From assembly GCA_022843505.1 (NCBI GenBank), contig JALHNN010000095.1:1-6990 (forward strand): DNA of 6,990 nucleotides. The letters run 5' to 3'. The first letter of the stretch is position 1. Each line of letters starts with the position of its first letter. This DNA comes from Sulfuritalea sp. GTDB taxonomy: Bacteria > Pseudomonadota > Gammaproteobacteria > Burkholderiales > Rhodocyclaceae. The translations under genes were made by a program, and so were the position numbers. This document shows, in pieces, positions 5,488 to 6,990 of this stretch. A model generated the notes under the pieces. That model saw only the letters and a list, made by a program, of their open reading frames with translations. It searched no databases and was not told where the DNA came from.

Positions 5488-6327
5488 TCAGCCGGCCTGG
5501 TACAGGCGGCGCTCCTCGGCCTGCAGCGCGAGCTTGACCTCTTCGAGGACCGCGTCGACATCGGCGATGCGGTGATCGACTTCGATGCGGCCCGTCAGTT
5601 CGCTGGCCGGGCTCAGGCTGCCGGCCTGATAGAGCCGCCAGATTTCCTTGCCGTAGTCCGTATCGGCCAGCGCGGGGGCGAAACGGCCGAAGTAGCTCGC
5701 CAGGTTGGCCACATCGCGTTGCAGCATGACGGCGGCGTTGCTGTTGCCGGCCGCATCGACGGCTTGCGGCAGGTCGATGATGACCGGGCCGTCGGCGCCG
5801 ACGAGGATGTTGTACTCGGACAGGTCGCCGTGGATGATGCCGGCGCACAGCATGCGCACCACTTGCTCGAGCAGGCCGGCGTGAAATTCCAGCGCCAGCG
5901 TTTCCGACAGATCGATGTCGTTGAGCCTCGGCGCGGGCTGGCCGTCGGCATCGGTCACTAGGTCCATCAGCAGCACACCCTCATGGCAGATATGGGGCTG
6001 CGGCACGCGCACGCCCGCGGCCGCCAGCCGGTACAGGGCATCGACCTCGGCGCTTTGCCAGGCTTCCTCCTGCATCTGGCGTCCGTAGCGACTGCCCTTC
6101 TCCATCGCCCGCGCCTGGCGGCTGTTCTTGGTCCGCCGGCCCTCCTGATACGAGGTGTTGTTGCGAAAGCTGCGCTGCTTGATGTCCTTGTACACCTTGG
6201 CGCAGCGAATTTCGTCGCCGCAGCGCACGATGTACACGGTGGCCTCCTTGCCGCTCATCAGCTGGCGCAGCACCTCGTCGACCAGGCCTTCGGTCACCAG
6301 CGACTGGAGTCTCTTCGGAGTTTTCAT
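5488..6327 (-). CDS. RIO1-family serine protein kinase
   Basis: This is an atypical serine kinase of the RIO type, 279 residues. It shows the nucleotide loop SGKEATVYIV (25-34), the catalytic Lys44 in CAKVY, the hinge region LLMDLV (119-124), the catalytic loop HGDLSEYNIL (166-175, with Asp168 and Asn173) and the metal-binding IDLPQAV (184-190) in place of DFG. The segment RSFRNNTSYQEGRRTKNSRQARA (52-74) is the RIO-specific flexible loop region. Archaeal and eukaryotic relatives act in small-subunit maturation; the bacterial homologues are poorly characterised. The ATG at 6327 has AGAGGCG just upstream and lies 12 bases after the dbpA stop, so co-transcription is likely. The C-terminal LEEVKLALQAEERRLYQAG ends in a charged helix. 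Confidence 0.93.
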   Translation of the reverse strand: MKTPKRLQSLVTEGLVDEVLRQLMSGKEATVYIVRCGDEIRCAKVYKDIKQRSFRNNTSYQEGRRTKNSRQARAMEKGSRYGRQMQEEAWQSAEVDALYRLAAAGVRVPQPHICHEGVLLMDLVTDADGQPAPRLNDIDLSETLALEFHAGLLEQVVRMLCAGIIHGDLSEYNILVGADGPVIIDLPQAVDAAGNSNAAVMLQRDVANLASYFGRFAPALADTDYGKEIWRLYQAGSLSPASELTGRIEVDHRIADVDAVLEEVKLALQAEERRLYQAG

Positions 6328-6339
6328 TCAGCCGCGCCT

Positions 6340-6990
6340 CTACGAAAACACGTCGCTAAGGAGATGCACTTTCACCTTCTTGCCCTTGATCGTGCCGGCC
6401 GACAGCTTGCGCAGCGCGTCCTGCGCAATGCCGCGCTCGACCGCGACGTAGGTGCTGGTGTCGGTGACGTTGATCTTGCCGATCTGCTCCTTGCCGAAGC
6501 CCGCTTCGCCGGTCAGGGCGCCCAGGACGTCGCCGGGGCGGAGCTTTTCCTTGCGCCCGCCGAGGATCAGCAGCGTGGCCATCGGCGGCAGCAGGGGCTT
6601 GCCGGCGTCACCGGCGGCTTGCAGTTCGCTCAGGGGCTGCCATTCGACCTCGACGCCGAGGGCCTTGACGATGTTGGCGACGCGGCCCTTCTGGTTGCTG
6701 CTGACCAGGCTGAGTGCCCATCCCGCCTGGTCGACCCGACCCGTGCGTCCGATGCGATGGACATGCACTTCGCTGTCCGGCGTGATATCGACATTGATCA
6801 CGGCTTCGAGCTGGTCGATGTCGAGCCCGCGGGCGGCGACGTCGGTGGCGACCAGGATCGAACAACTGCGGTTGGCGAACTGGATCAGCACCTGGTCGCG
6901 CTCGCGCTGTTCCAGTTCGCCATGCAGGGCCAGGGCGACGTAACCCTCGGCGCGCAGGACCTGCAGCAGGTCGCGGCATTGCTGGCGGGT
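6340..6990 (-). CDS. dbpA: ATP-dependent RNA helicase DbpA, C-terminal part (truncated by window edge)
   Basis: DbpA is a DEAD-box helicase acting in large-subunit assembly; its C-terminal domain binds hairpin 92 of 23S rRNA. The visible 216 residues run from the start of the second RecA domain to the stop: TRQQC at the edge, ALHGELEQRERDQVL (20-35), motif V LVATDVAARGLDI (46-58), motif VI HRIGRTGR (78-85), then the DbpA RNA-binding domain from about 139 (TLLILGGRKEKLRPGDVLGA, INVTDTSTYVAVE, IKGKKVKVHLL). That domain separates DbpA from RhlE, SrmB and other DEAD-box proteins. E. coli DbpA has about 457 residues, so over half the gene lies beyond the window. An internal GTG at 6891 is not the real start. 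It is the first visible gene of the unit leading to arfB. Confidence 0.93.
   Translation of the reverse strand, partial: TRQQCRDLLQVLRAEGYVALALHGELEQRERDQVLIQFANRSCSILVATDVAARGLDIDQLEAVINVDITPDSEVHVHRIGRTGRVDQAGWALSLVSSNQKGRVANIVKALGVEVEWQPLSELQAAGDAGKPLLPPMATLLILGGRKEKLRPGDVLGALTGEAGFGKEQIGKINVTDTSTYVAVERGIAQDALRKLSAGTIKGKKVKVHLLSDVFS

Noticed and set aside
5460..5561. A 34-residue N-terminal extension of the DUF1415 protein
   Set aside because: It would be encoded by the repeat and the 3' end of the RIO kinase gene. The family domain begins at the internal Met, and the extension is low-complexity Arg/Ser.

Overview
The window is a GC-rich bacterial chromosome segment. It most resembles a betaproteobacterium of the Rhodocyclales/Azoarcus–Dechloromonas type. 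I infer this from the gene content (a cobalamin nucleotide-loop gene, a NAD(P)H reductase/cytochrome b/multihaem c module, RIO kinase, DUF1415 and DbpA) and from the codon use; no marker gene fixes the species. There are nine protein genes or gene fragments. Only the first is on the + strand. I see no rRNA, tRNA, CRISPR array or recognisable transposase.

Left end (1-806): cobU, the bifunctional adenosylcobinamide kinase/guanylyltransferase of B12 synthesis, ends at 516. It is followed by 290 bases without a convincing gene. That gap holds a GC-rich hairpin, one copy of a 25-bp interspersed repeat and two small dyads. Region 2 (about 700-1610) is visibly AT-richer than the rest. It carries a small GYF_2-domain gene with a good promoter and, 27 bases downstream in the same reading frame, a 102-codon ORF of unknown function. 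A single TAA separates the two, so they may be one interrupted gene.

Region 3 (1611-4198, minus strand) is a tightly coupled three-gene redox operon. It encodes a membrane-anchored flavin/[2Fe-2S] NAD(P)H oxidoreductase, a small cytochrome b with two HX13H haem-binding helices, and a membrane-anchored cytochrome c with eight CxxCH motifs. Stop and start codons abut or overlap at both junctions. Together they look like a transmembrane wire between NAD(P)H in the cytoplasm and an unknown periplasmic partner. Upstream there is a direct-repeat box, CTTAAG-N5-CTTAAC, resembling PmrA/QseB operators.

Region 4 (4477-6990, minus strand) reads, in order of transcription, dbpA (cut by the right edge of the window), a RIO1-type serine kinase, a DUF1415 protein and arfB, with gaps of 12, 28 and 8 bases. 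Two of these proteins act on the large ribosomal subunit or stalled ribosomes, and RIO kinases act on ribosome maturation in archaea and eukaryotes, so the cluster looks like a ribosome-maintenance operon. The second copy of the 25-bp repeat fills nearly the whole gap between the RIO kinase gene and the DUF1415 start codon.
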